Assembly (NCBI GenBank): GCA_029891345.1
Contig: CM056994.1
Span: forward strand, 140,700,457-140,764,456
Source: Dryococelus australis
Taxonomy: Eukaryota; Arthropoda; Insecta; Phasmatodea; Phasmatidae
Length of the DNA: 64,000 nucleotides
Direction of reading: 5' to 3'
Below the pieces are notes generated by a model that was not told the origin of the DNA, ran no database searches, and was given only the letters and a program-made list of their open reading frames with translations. A program made the translations under genes and the position numbers. Positions 1 through 11,563 of the stretch are shown piece after piece. Position 1 is the first letter of the stretch. Each line of letters opens with the position of its first letter.

Positions 1-2535
1 TTCGTGCCCGGTATGCCATGCAAGGGACTCAAATCGAAGCTGCCAAAGGCTACCTACTCTACAAGACTGATCAGATACATAATTTGAAAAAAAAATTACA
101 CGTGTGGTTTGGTTATTCCCACCATGGAAAAATTTGTGTTTAATGCACTTAGCTTTCGTCAGAATTATACTTACTGTAATATGCTCTTGATATATGCAGC
201 TGCAGTTCCTTTAACTGTATTCGTGAAAGAGGGTTTGAGAGGAGTGCGTTCCCCCTTAAAATTATTTTGACGGTGTTCTGAACACATTATAAATTTTTTG
301 TTCTGTTTTAACACAAAAAAATTATGTGTACAGTCCAGCAGTAGAAACAATTTTACTACCATTTCTACCTTCTAAAATTCTATGCGGATTAATAATTAAA
401 ATAAGGTTTACATGCTGTACAAAAAATGCATTTAATTTGAAGACTATTTGTTTGTACTTTGAGGCTCGAAGAATATTTACTGTGCGGGAAGTTTCGGGCT
501 GAAAGTCTAACAGCGCCTACTTTTGTTATTAATTAAGATATCTTGTATTACATGATAACTCGTTTATATTACGCTCATGCGTTTACTGTACTACCTAACC
601 AGTGAACTGAATTGTTTTTGAAAAATTCAAAATAAAAATTTTACGCGTGCATAATCTGTTTACATGCGAAAAGAAAATACTGAGGGCAGAATACGAATAA
701 CTGAAGCTTTTGAAGGTATTCAGCATTGACTAATTATTTTTTTATACAGTCTGGGTTAAATATATTACTACCAAATGGGTATTGCATAGAACTTCATATC
801 TGTGTTAGAGATCGTAGTATAATATAAACATGTTTTCACTGTAATTGTGTCTATTCTTACCAGCTAATATAAAAATAAAATACCTTTAAATACACAGTCT
901 GTGCAACAGTAAATAATATTTATAGTATCTGAATATACATAAGCTTGAATTAATAATAGCAAATCTCGGAACATACAACACGCCAGATTAATCAATTTTC
1001 TCTTTATTTAAAAGCACGCATTTGTATATACTCATGTCTAGAGCATCAGCCTACGACACTGCATACAGCGCCCATAGCTTTGTGTAAATAACTTAAGACT
1101 TAACTACAGTACATACTTGAGCCAAATTTAATTGGTTTTTGTTTGACAAACGCACAATGTAAAAGCAGCTATTTATCTGTAATAAAATGCACCAGTTCAC
1201 TCAGACGTCGCGACCTTGGGGCTCAGTGCAGCTTACTAAATAAGCATTCTACGTTTGCCCCCGCTGACTTGTACTCCGCGACACATATTTTCGCAATACT
1301 GCACCTGACCTCATCGCTAGTAACGTACGTACGTTATGCTCCGCGAGCGCAGCGGAATGTGCATGTGCACGTACCAGCTGTGACATATTAGTGCCGAAAC
1401 TCCACATTCGCATGCCACTGCGCTAAAATTCCGTCTTCCAAGCACAAGCACGACGTGGTTAGAAGCCACACCGCGGTCTCATGACACGATGAAACGGACT
1501 GTTCATACGTAATAACCGATGCTTTTTGACAACCGACATGGAATTTTTTTAAAATTCGTATAGCTCGCCCCTGTACATAATGCAGATTTAAACGTTCTTA
1601 ATATTCCCCTGACATTTTCAAAACTACTGTGGCAAATACATATGAACAACGTTCAGCATTTTGAGCAATATTTTCACGACGCAGCTTACTTGTAAATCAG
1701 TGGATTTTTTTAAAGCTATGTTTAATGTCAATATTATATCATTTTTGATTGTAGTATTTCATACGTACCTCTAGTAAAGTCCGAAAAACCATAAAAATTT
1801 CCGCACATTAAAAGTTAACACTATGATTTTGGGATACCAAACCACTATACTCTTCGCCAACACATAGCTCATTTACTTACAATAAATGATAATAAAATAC
1901 CTCATAATTAAGAAGTGTGAGGAATTTCAAATATATTTTCAACATGAGGGAAAACCCTGTTAATGACTCAAATTCAAAACTTAAGGCGAATCTCAACCTG
2001 TAGATGCCAAATTGATTCAAGACAAAACTTACTGGGGAATTTGAAAACAATTTACATTATATCGTTTAATGTTGCACTCGCCAGATTGCATGAGTTTTAA
2101 ATCTCTTTAATTCCATAAGTAATATATCTACGCTGCACATTAATGAAAGTCACGGCTCATGGCCAACAGTTACCTGTTTAATTAGCTCACAAAAATACAT
2201 AAAGGGCAAGTACTTTACACGGCTCGTTTCCCAATTCAATCGAGCACCCAGGAAAACACATTTCATACTCTTTTAAGCAATGTAAAAATTCACACAACAA
2301 GATAGATAAATGCCACTTGCATCGTGACCGACATTTACCATTACCTTCGGTACCCATCCTTAATATATTTTCTTACAAACTTTTTATACTGTCCACCTTC
2401 TTATATCATGGATTTCTAATTTTCAAGACAATAGACTTTATATTAAAATTTCATAAATCTTACGCCCCAAAACCACGCTGAAAATTGTTAACTGTACATG
2501 AGTTATTTTTATCAACAAATTCGCTCTCTTATAAT
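1..2535. other. AT-rich intergenic DNA, nothing recognised
   Basis: No convincing coding region on either strand; the open frames are short and have no family signature. A somewhat more GC-rich patch lies at about 1190-1510, with several CpGs and a palindromic ACGTACGTACGT stretch, but it has no recognisable motif. It could be a decayed repeat or host regulatory DNA. Confidence 0.6.
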
Positions 2536-2539
2536 TAAA

Positions 2540-2572
<33 letters not shown>
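2540..2572. repeat. (CA)n(TA)n microsatellite
   Basis: A run of CA dinucleotides passes directly into a run of TA dinucleotides. Similar compound microsatellites sit in the terminal arms of Polinton A at 6280 and 22135. Confidence 0.9.
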
Positions 2573-2639
2573 AAGTAAATACTTAGTATTTATATGTAAA
2601 AAATATATATATTTTCCAATAAAACTTAAAAATAATTTA

Positions 2640-3600
2640 ACTTAGAAATCTGAATACCATATTCAAATCCTAAAAATTTATATAATTTGCAAATTTGAAT
2701 AATACAAAATTCCTAATAATTATATAAGTTAAAACTGAATAACAAGAAATACTTAAAAATAAATGTCTTTAAAGAGAGACAACATATTTCTTCGTCTTCA
2801 AGCTACATACTTCTTATAAACTCCTGTCCAAGCGCATTTCACAATAGCCGAGTAGTCTTAGGCATTAGTCTGGCAACCTAAGGTCCAGTAATTCGATCCC
2901 TGACTATTCCAGATGGTATTTTGTGTTCTAAAAGAGCAGCGGCCCTTGCGGTCATTTCTAGAACTAATTCAAACAAGATCGACACCAGCGCTTCTAGCAG
3001 CCAACTCTAAAACTAAGATGGTAGTGGTGCATATGTGACTAATCGGACAAATGTGAGTAAACAGTGCAGCGACTAATCGAACGAGAGCGACACTAGCGCT
3101 TCTAGCAGAAGCTAATGTATAAAATTGGCGCCAAACAAAAGTAAGTAATTGGCAAAGCGAATGCTACAGACGTGAGAGAGAAGATACATATGAAAATGCC
3201 AAGATGACGGTTGAAAACAAATAACAAACAAATGAAAAAGGAGAGAAAGTAAGAGAGAAAGAGAGAGAGAGAAGAAACAAAATAAAGAATGCAAGATAAA
3301 ACGAGAGCACTCTGAGTAAACCCTTGGAATGATAGAGCATGTAAATCAGCAAAAAACAACATGAAGTGATATGGCATGACAAATAGCGGTTCAATTTGGC
3401 GTTGTACTAACAAAATGGCAGCATACTGGCTACCAACATGGCGAAATCCAATATGGTGGTCGCGTGACCGTAATGGCAAAGCGGGAAGTCCGGGAATCTA
3501 AGATGGCGGTCGAACGCCTAGAGCCTCGAGCCTCTGCCTGAAGCCGGTCTAATGGCACCTTTATCGACAGGACACTAATCTATATATTCCTCATACTTCC
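2640..3600 (+). repeat. Polinton-family terminal block, right-end orientation (copy 0)
   Basis: The block matches the outer part of Polinton A's right arm (about 22.9-23.97 kb) and the block at 52.95-53.9 kb, all in the same orientation. In order it holds AT-rich DNA, a shared lead-in (CTTCTTATAAACTC at about 2810), a tRNA-Leu-like module (about 2836-2902), a series of ATGG-containing motifs such as AAGATGGCGG (near 3500), an AG-rich tract (about 3238-3290), and a tail of GCCTCGAGCCTC type near 3525. No genes of the parent element are visible next to it, so its interior would lie to the left, or it is a solo end. It is visibly more diverged from A's arms than these are from each other. Confidence 0.7.
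2836..2902 (+). repeat. tRNA-Leu-like module in the terminal block
   Basis: TAGCCGAGTAGTCTTA at about 2844 resembles the D-arm and A box of tRNA-Leu or tRNA-Ser. ATTCGATCCC at about 2891 resembles a B box, and the spacing suits an internal Pol III promoter. There is no complete cloverleaf, so it is a tRNA-derived module, not a functional tRNA gene. The same module recurs at about 23168 and 53151. Confidence 0.6.
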
Positions 3601-4611
3601 TATAATACCGCTTATTCCTCCTCCTCCTTCTCCTCCTGCTCCGCGATTGTGAAGCAAAAAGCATGCACGAAAGACCATCCATTTGTTTGGTGTAGACGTA
3701 AACATTTACATGTTTCCAAAAAAATATAAGCCTATCTGATATTTACAACTGGTAAAATTATAATTGTGAACTTGAAAAATTTCACAGTTTTATTGTTTTC
3801 TAGTATTTATTTTAGGTAAATTATTGCTTAAAATATGTATTTTTAAAAGCGAACAAAAGGATTTTTGGAGAAAATTTTATATATACAAAAAAAATTCCTT
3901 CGGAATAAGGGAATGTTTTAAAATAGTTTATTCAAATATGGAAGTGGTCACGCCAACATTGTGTACATAAAAAAAAAAATTAAGGCCTCCTCTTTATGAC
4001 AGCATACTGGTAGTCGAATAAGACACTTAGAGTGTCAACCCTCCATAGAGACTTCCGTTAAGGTGGCTGCCTATGTAAGCTGCCGAACGGTGTGAACAGC
4101 TCCACCAGAAAATTTTTATTAACAGACCATCCAACGTGTCTGAATAAGCCCTGCTTACGAATAGCATTTAAGAAAGGTTACGCGGCTGTATGGGTTTTTT
4201 AGTTCCTCTGAAGCATGTTATTGTGGCGAATATTGAAAAAAACCGGTATTTTCCCTCTTATTTTTAGGTATGAAAGTTCTGGTACAAAACATTATAAAAG
4301 AAATAGGGACGTGCATCAAACATTGTTTTTATTATTAAGTCATAAAGTGGTATCATCTCCAGTGAATGTCTCAAAGAGGCGCGTTATCGACAGCAAGAAT
4401 TCATGCCAGTTCAGTGCTTTGCACGTAGAGGCGATAACAGAGTTGATGAGAATGTCTCGGTCACCCCTAGCGCACACACGCTTTTAGGCCTCAGACATGC
4501 AAAATTCCTTCAACCAGACAATACCCTTAAGGAAGTATCTTCCTCCGAACATCAGACCCAATCTCCATTCTCCATCTACTGTATAACAATTGCGGATTAG
4601 TAATTAGTAGT
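3600..4611. other. Spacer between two terminal blocks facing each other
   Basis: About 1 kb of mostly AT-rich DNA separating the right-oriented block ending near 3600 from Polinton A's left terminus at 4612. A pyrimidine-rich CCTCCTCCTTCTCCTCC tract lies near 3616-3640. I see no gene. Confidence 0.5.
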
Positions 4612-4689
4612 AGGGTATGGTTCCTTCCAAGGCAAACAGTTTCGGCTGGAGGCGCGAGGCTCTGACCTCGGATGACGTAACGCCAAGGT

Positions 4690-5325
4690 CACGCGGCCGC
4701 CATGTTGGAACCCGTATTTCCGCTCTTTCATTCCATAAACGCGTCCGCCATAATGGATTCCACCTTGTTTCTAACCAGTACACCGCCATATTTAAAGCCA
4801 GTGCGCCGCCATCTTGGACTGCCATCTTCGTAGCCAGAACAAGGGCATCTTGGACCTCCATATTGGTAACCAGTAAGTCATTATTTCAGGCTCTTGCATT
4901 CCGTGAGTATTCTCCGAGTGGTCCCACTTTTTTTCTTTTGCATTCTTTCTTTTATATTCTTCCTCTTTCTTCCCTTCCTTCTCCCTTCTTCTTTAATTTC
5001 TCTTCAGTTCTCTCTTTCTCTCTTCTTTCCTTTCTCTCTCAGACTCGCTCTCTCTCTTCTTCATTGTTTACATCGGCTGTTACTGTAGGCCGCCATCTTT
5101 GTTGCTGGAGGCCACCATATTTGATACTGGAGGCCGCCATCTCTGTTTACATTTACATAGAGGCCACAATCTTGTTTCTTTCTTTTATCATTTGTTTCCC
5201 CCAATTAGTTCTGGCTTTGGTAACTAGGGACACCACCATATTGGTTCTGGCTTTAACCACTTGGAGTGTTGGTTTCGCTCTTTTTCGTTTAGTCGATCTC
5301 GCATACGCAGCCGCCATATTGATTC
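4690..5325 (-). promoter_or_regulatory. Array of YY1/Pleiohomeotic-like CCGCCATNTTG motifs
   Basis: Within about 630 bases there are at least ten copies or near-copies of the YY1/PHO core (CCAT with flanking CCG and NTT). They lie at about 4697, 4744, 4805, 4820, 4845, 5089, 5111, 5133, 5231 and 5311, nearly all in the same orientation. Several match the vertebrate YY1 and fly Pleiohomeotic consensus GCCGCCATNTTG closely. A pyrimidine-rich tract (4925-5060) sits in the middle. The motifs are embedded in a decayed tandem structure with phrases of the type GGCCGCCAT...TTGGTTCTGG. Binding is inferred, not shown. The long open frame across this block (4617-5357) is a by-product of the repeat. Confidence 0.6.
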
Positions 5326-6279
5326 TTAATTGGCCGGTAGGGACGCTACATTTTTAATTTTTATAATAATTTCTTGAGTATTTAATTTACATATCAATAT
5401 TTTTTTTAGGTTAAATTCAAATCAATAATTATTAAACTATATATTTTTATTATTTAATTTTTATTTCTTATATAATTTTTTTAATCATCTGAAATAAATT
5501 GTAAATATTTTTAGTAAATAATTTTTATTATATGTATTTTTATTTTTGTTTAGCTCACATACATATTATTTAAATTTAACGAATATAATTTTTTAAGTAT
5601 AATTTTTTATAATATCATTTCTTACATAATTTTTTATTATTTTGGTTCATCTTACATATATATTATTTAGGGTTTATCTTATATACTTTTGTTTTGTAAG
5701 TATTTTATTTTGTATAAAGAATTTTTTTTTAACTTTATAGTATATCGAGTGAGGAGTCTATGGATTCGTATTTTTCAGGCAGATAAGAATATGTTATCAG
5801 AATATTTTATTACGTGACTATGACAAGCACCATACTGGATTTTTGAAAACCTATATATAAAAAACTGTTTTAGTAAATACATGCGAAGTGTTTTATATTA
5901 TGGACATTGATTATGCGCGATTTTTCAATTTGTATTTACAGATATTATTATTTTTTAATATTCTAGACTTAAGTATGTAGGGAGTTCAATGTTGAACTTA
6001 GAAAAACCGATATTTCCTTCTCCTATGCAATGTAATGCTTGTAAATTTCACACCATCCCATAATCAAACTGTTCAGTATACACTGAACCTAACCTAAATT
6101 AACCCTACCTTACTTTACCTATGATAACATAACCCAATCATCTTGTAAGAACTCTAAATATGCATTCTTTACTATTTCTCTCAAAATTCAACCATCACAA
6201 TCTAGTCATCGCCAGACCCCTCTTCACCTCCCCTCCTTTTAGTCTTACTTAAACATATCGAATTGTACTGAATACCATT

Positions 6280-6316
6280 ACACACACACACGCACACGCA
6301 CACACACACACACACG

Positions 6317-6348
<32 letters not shown>

Positions 6349-6350
6349 CA
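6280..6350. repeat. (CA)n microsatellite in the left arm
   Basis: CA repeats with a few CG interruptions, ending in TATATATA. The counterpart in the right arm is at 22135-22187. Confidence 0.9.
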
Positions 6351-7134
6351 GAACCTTTCACCATGACATTAGCTTGCGTCGTTCATGCTAATAACAATAG
6401 AGTCCATATGCACCACTGTACCTCAGACTCACTGATCCATAATAAATGTCAACTATATTGACTACCATTTCAGCTCCATTTAACTTTGCCAGTTACACAT
6501 ATAAACAAGTCATGCCAGCTTCCGAACCAATCAAATATTCCAACCATGCTATCATAAGATTAATAATATTAATTTAGCCATCTACGACACCCATATCGTC
6601 TTAATTCCTATCAAACCAGTCTACTTATACTAACCAACCATACCAGCTAAGCATTCTGTCCTCCTGTTTAACTAGCTAAAAACAAAAAAAAACTTATAAT
6701 ACAACCAAACCAATCTCCTCACACCATCTAAGCCACACTTTTTTTTCATACTGCCAAAATAAACAACCATGTGATCAGGTCATACCAATCAACAATACAA
6801 GCAAACTAACTTTACAATCAATTCACATTTGTATGTGTTCAACCCCATGTCAGGACATTGAATATTTTTTTCCGCTGGATATCCACTTAAATTACCCACC
6901 AGTACATTTAGTCATGTACGTAAGAACTCAGAAAAGTAATTTCATATTGTGTAGAACACTGAATATTTTTAACTTATCCATGTCCATTTTACCCCATGTC
7001 AGGACTTTGAAGACATGTTAACCACCACACTCTATAGTCATGTACATTATATCTTGGAATAATTAATACTTATATATATATTTAATATTATGTAAAGGTG
7101 TTCATATTGAGCTATATAACTATGGGGCTATGGA

Positions 7135-7440
7135 TATGTGGAGCTATGGAGATATGGAGTAATTTGAGAGTCATCTGGAGGCATTTTGGAGTCATTTGAT
7201 CTCATATGGAGTAATTTTGGAGTAATTTGGAGTATTTTTGTAGTCAATTTGGAGTCATTTGGAGTCACTTGGAGTAACTTTGGAGTCATTTGGAGTCATT
7301 TTGGAGTCGTGTTGGTGTCATTTTGGAGTCATTTGGAGTCAATTTGGATTAATTTTCGTGTCATGTTGTGGTCATTTTGAGTCAAAAGGTCAAGAGTCAA
7401 GGGTCAAGGGTCAATGCCCAAGGGTTAAATATTCAGTCTT
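7135..7440 (+). repeat. Short tandem GGAGTCATTT(T) array followed by GTCAAGG repeats
   Basis: About twenty degenerate units of 9-12 bp built on GGAGTCATTT or GGAGTAATTT, then several copies of GGTCAAG(A/G)GTCAAG. The open frames running through it are low-complexity artefacts. A shorter remnant lies in the right arm at about 21285-21370, reverse-complemented. Related GAGTCATTT phrases appear at 49830-49980. Confidence 0.85.
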
Positions 7441-7918
7441 GTGAGTGGCCTGTCTGACAGTAGTCTGCTTTATGACATCAAGCAGTGCGAAATATATTTT
7501 CACATTAAACTGAACTTATTCATTGCCAGGGCAAAGATGATTAGTTAGAGCTATCGTTGGTAATTTGGAACGAGTACTACAGCCCTCCTACGTCATGCAC
7601 TTTCATAAATGTTTTAAACTGAATTAATAAGTGTTCCAGAGTAGCAGATGCACATATTACTATGTATTTATATAAATTTTTTATTCACATAAACATATAT
7701 TTAATAGATAGTAACCCAAATAATTTTGCAGAATATCTGCTTTACTAACCCAAACGAGACTAAATTTATTCATACCTCAAACTAGAAGTCATGTAGACCA
7801 CATCCAAGACGTATTCAACAAATCATTGCTAGATTTAATATCACCACGCCCCCTTCATTTTTAACCGAGGAGTAATTGACCTTGTAAATGTCAAGAACAA
7901 GTCTGTACCTGCATGTTA

Positions 7919-8128
7919 ACTGGAGTCTGTACGTGCTTCCTGGCAGTTTTCGCACCTGGATGATGTCAGAAAGCTTTAGTCAGCAAATAGCATTTCTGCT
8001 CCCCCTTGATGTCTGGTAACTGGAGTCTGTACTAGCTTACAAGTCGTTTACACACCTGGATGGTGTCGGATGACCATGTGCGTGGGAATAGCTGTGTTAG
8101 CATTTCTGCAACTACTCGGCATCTGGTA
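7919..8128. repeat. Tandem duplication of about 105 bp at the inner end of the left arm
   Basis: Two adjacent units start with ACTGGAGTCTGTAC (7919 and 8020), share CACCTGGATG(A/G)TGTC in the middle and end TAGCATTTCTGC...CTGGTAA. The right arm shows the same duplicated phrase at about 20640-20800, so the duplication predates the element's insertion. Confidence 0.7.
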
Positions 8129-8399
8129 AATAAAGAGAATGAGTCAGCAGGATTCACGAGCACGAACAAGTCTGCAACTTCACACAGCTAGTTATCTCCA
8201 ACCCAATATGGCATATAAGGACAGGGAAGTATTAAATTAATGCAAACTGAAGTAAAAACACACATTTATATTTATTTTATCTATGTACACATCACTATTT
8301 AAAACAGTGCTAAGTCCTACTTCAAAATGTATTTCTCGTAGACCCAGGAGTCGACACACTTCGAGTGTCCAATCCAACTCACCTTTTCCACCTTTCAGC

Positions 8400-9263
8400 A
8401 CCTTTTCCACCAAATACACGTCTGGAAACCTCGTATAGTGGATCTCCTCTGCATAAAATCATCCGACGATGTGTACGCCTCGTTGGTCCTCCATGAATTA
8501 CATGCGTGGATACCAATGTCGTTTGCGAACTGCCTTGTACAATTCTGCCGACCAGTCGTGACGAAAGCCTTTACGGAAAATGCCACGCCATTTGTAGATG
8601 CGCACCAGGTCACCGATCTTGGCTTTAGGCTTGCGCATGTTCCTCCTCGTCGCTATAGCATAAACTGACCGAAGCAAGGAGCCATCCTCGATATCTTCGG
8701 GCTTCACGTGAGTAGTCGAATGAATGGTAGACTTATACTCGTGAACGAGTTTCGGCAGTAACTCAAGACACTTGTAGCTTCCATTCGCCATGAAATGTCT
8801 CCACAATTAGCCCTTCAGAGTCCGGAGAAAATGCTCGACGATGCAAGCCTTGAGTCCTGAATACATGGAATAGTGATATATGCCGTACTTTTTCATCAGC
8901 GCACGGAAAGTACTGTTAAAGTATTCTTTACCATCGTCGGTGTGGATATTTTTCGGTATGTGTCCTTCGCTCAACACATTACCATGGCCTCTGTGACGTC
9001 ACGTGCAGTGTTCAACTTGAGTGGCCTTGCCCAGATATACTTGGAAATGTTTGTATTATGGTAAAAATATAGCGGTGGCCTTTATCCACACCAGCAAAGT
9101 CATGCATGTCTACCAGATCGAATTGGAAAGAATCTTCCTGCGATTTAATGACGAACTTTCTCAATGGGTAATTCCTTCGAGCTAACCTGTTCAATTCACC
9201 GGAAATGGCATATTTCGTCATCGCAAGACGTAGCCAACTTCGACGAATTATTCGATTTCGCAT
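8400..9263 (-). pseudogene. Polinton integrase (retroviral-type, rve) fossil
   Basis: The gene for the DDE integrase that joins Polinton DNA to the host genome. Upstream on the minus strand (about 9012-9263) the start of the catalytic core is visible, with ARRNYPLRKF followed by FQFDLVDMHDF, a typical Polinton RNase H-fold core entry with its first catalytic Asp. Downstream (about 8498-8806) is the C-terminal region with KPKAKIGDLVRIYKWRGIF and a following HDWSAELYKA, characteristic of the chromo/SH3-like tail of Polinton integrases. It sits next to the inner end of the left arm, the usual place for this gene. The fossil is broken in several places. Identification is from recalled family signatures. 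Confidence 0.85.
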
Positions 9264-10550
9264 ATATTCCTTTTGGTGTGCGATGAATTATCAGCATACT
9301 GCGAAGTGACCAGTAGCCGTAGTCTGTCGACGAGTTCGTTCGGACCGTCCCAATACACATAGTCTATCTTGCATTTGGCGTCGATATTCTGAAACAGCAT
9401 ACCCGATCCAGTAGCTTCGACCAATCGTGGAAGCAGTCCTGCGATAATGCCGAATTTAACATGAGTCGCGTCCTTAAATCGTCGCATTGAGGGGTTATCG
9501 TACGCATAATAGGCACAACTGGACTGTAGCAGGCGACGGTATTTCTGGAAATCAGATTTGGTGTATTGTCCAAGATGTCCAAATGTTCGTACAGACAATG
9601 TGTCATTTTCACCTCTCACTTGCCGAGCTGCATCACATCTCCTGGAAAAAACATCACGTACTTGATTCCGAGAAACTATTTTTCTTCGTGGTGTCGCAGG
9701 CCATACATCTGGTCGCTGTTCCGATCAGAGTAGGAAGTGATGTATTGCCCGACCAGCATGCCCACCTCGGGTCCGCGCTCTCGTACTCGTTTCCGTTCCC
9801 ATGCAGGCAGAAAATCGATTAGGGGAAAATCTTCTTCATCAGTAGTGATACCAACTTCCGATTCGGGCAATTCCGATCCACTTTCCGTTTACACATTGGG
9901 GTCGATCCTTCCACCTTGATTTCATGTTTGATATCTGTCCGAGGCAAAATTTACTCCTGGTGTTGTCGACCAAGTTTGTCGAGACGGCTGGTTATCGGCT
10001 TCTAAGCTTCTTCCCTTCGATTCTCGAGAGCAAGTTTGTTACTATTCGCTACTAGATATTTCGTGCGAATATTTTCGATGGCTTGCTGCAGCTATGTCAT
10101 CAGTTCGGTTCGGCCCATCACCATTCATAGAAGAGAATAAACACCCAACTACAAAGGTATATACACATATATTCACTCTCGTGTTGAGGGAAGTAAATCT
10201 TAGATACTTTCTAGTCGGTCAGTGCATGCATCCAGCAACTTCTTGCTTTGCCCTGCAACATGGGTTTTGGCAGCCAGTTCGATGTTAACATATTTTGAAG
10301 AGTCTTCGATTCTTCCCGTTTCTGCGCATTCGACACATTGATCAAGTCTATTTTCCTTGCGTCCACACCCCCTATGTGCCGTTCGAGAGCCGTCATATCT
10401 TCCACCACTTCATTCTTCACACTCTTGATTTTTTCACAAGAAGTGAATGACCCCTGCGAATATCGGCGAGGTGAGCTTCCATTAGCACATTTGAATCATC
10501 ATCGGAGCGCAGACCATGTCCGAACTTGGAAATTGTATTATTACTCATGG
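9248..10550 (-). pseudogene. Polinton accessory gene with DPNELVDRLRLL-type motif, fossil
   Basis: A minus-strand fossil between integrase and ATPase. Near its 3' end (about 9250-9350) is YWDGPNELVDRLRLLVTSQ, very close to a DDPNEL-VDRLRLL motif I recall from short uncharacterised proteins beside integrase in insect Polintons. Upstream pieces include a charged, probably coiled-coil stretch (10211-10420, with VEDMTALERHIGGVD) and an acidic stretch near 9840 (TTDEEDFPL). The function is unknown; the order coiled coil, acidic linker, DPNEL tail fits the family as I remember it. The fossil is broken in several places, and whether all pieces were one gene is inferred from their colinearity. Confidence 0.6.
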
Positions 10551-10559
10551 CCAGTGTCT

Positions 10560-11225
10560 TACTATAAACTGAACAAAGCCACACTTATACCTGCCATTAT
10601 ATAGAGGCCAGTATATTACAATCACTAAAAATCCATATTTCTCTTTCCAGCACAAGGCACACATAAACTTAAACTCTGCAAACTTCATGTCCGTATTAAA
10701 CTGGTCGTCGTATACAGGCCGCAAGTTCTTATCATCAATGCGAAACTGTACCAACACATGGGCATTATCGCGAAGCAGTTGTTTGGGTATGCGCGAAGGT
10801 CCGAGGTACACACAGTCAACATGTGGGTGTCTTCCCATGCTAAAATACTCTTGAATACATGTCTGTTGCTTGCAGACAATGTCATCAAAGACAAATATAG
10901 AGTTTGTCAGTGCTTCGCTCGGCGACAAAATGGCTTCGTTATCGCTGCATGGGAAATAACCCAATCCTTTCATGGCCTGCAGTATTAGTGCCAATAACTA
11001 ATATTTCTTTTGCTGGAGAGATCTGAAGTACAGGTACACATTATTGAACTGAAGACCATTAGGTTCTTTCAGCAGGCTCAGTAGGATGCACATCTTTCCG
11101 CAACCCGATGGTCCTGCGATGACGAAGTGCACAATATTCGGAAAAAGGCTTCCATGTCGTGATTCGTGAGAGATAGCTTCATCTTCTGCACGAAATCATA
11201 AGGGTAAGGAAACATCTTGCTTGAC
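10560..11225 (-). pseudogene. FtsK/HerA-type genome-packaging ATPase fossil
   Basis: This gene's family pumps the element's DNA into capsids. The minus strand shows the Walker A loop GPSGCGK near 11105, the Walker B strand SIFVFDD near 10890, then EYFSMGRHPHVDC and RIPKQLLRDNAHVLV, which together are diagnostic of the Polinton/adintovirus A32-like ATPase. The C-terminal part (10560-10720) retains CWKEKYGFLV. The gene starts close to the divergent gap at 11226-11563 and faces away from the capsid genes. It is broken in a few places. Confidence 0.88.
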
Positions 11226-11520
11226 AATCTGCATGTTACCACTAAAATTTTCTGGAGAAGGTAGAGTCGACTGTAGTTGTAGAGAACCTGTGCTACAAGT
11301 TTTTGAAGGTGTCTTTAACACATCACATCGAGGAAACTCTCTTGCAGAAATCGCACTGAAAAGCCACACTCGAATTCTTCATTCTGCTGGTCGTTATTTC
11401 ATGTTGTCATAAATTCTGCAAAGCTTTGAATGCTTTACCACTGTACCGGCACAACAGATGATTCTTTGGCATTTTATGCCTGTACTGTTACAAGTCTAGA
11501 ATGATACTGGAACAAAAAAG

Positions 11521-11556
11521 TATAAAAGGGTGGTTTTTATAAGTTTCCGGTCAGCC
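11521..11556 (+). promoter_or_regulatory. TATA box plus arthropod initiator for the PLA2/core gene
   Basis: TATAAAAGG begins at 11521 and TCAGCC, a near match to the arthropod initiator TCAGT, begins at 11551. The inferred +1 A is about 32 bases from the first T of the TATA box, the textbook spacing. The first ATG follows at 11564, giving a very short leader. The site lies in the divergent gap between the leftward ATPase and the rightward capsid genes. Confidence 0.55.
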
Positions 11557-11563
11557 TTATTCA

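Larger units (their letters stand above)
4612..8180 (-). repeat. Left inverted arm of Polinton A
   Basis: The arm reads as the reverse complement of about 20.53-23.97 kb. Matching anchors are 4612-5340 (YY1-like motif block), 5746 (GTGAGGAGTCTATGGATTCG against about 22685), 6361-6660 against about 21860-22130, 7380-7440 against about 21260-21320, and 7850-8170 against about 20530-20870. The middle (5358-5745) is extremely AT-rich. On the plus strand 6000-6900 is rich in A, C and T and poor in G. The arm lacks the tRNA-like module that the right arm has. An arm of 3.5 kb is far longer than the several hundred to about a thousand bases usual for Polintons. Confidence 0.8.

Noticed and set aside
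3102-3479. Minus-strand hydrophobic frame (125 codons) that looks like a membrane protein
   Set aside because: It is the reverse complement of an AG-rich tract, which always reads as Leu/Phe/Ser-rich. It lies inside a terminal repeat block.
4617-5357. A 246-codon open frame as a host or element gene
   Set aside because: It runs through the YY1-like motif array of the terminal block and a pyrimidine tract. The translation is low-complexity and has no family signature, and the other copies of the block do not keep the frame.
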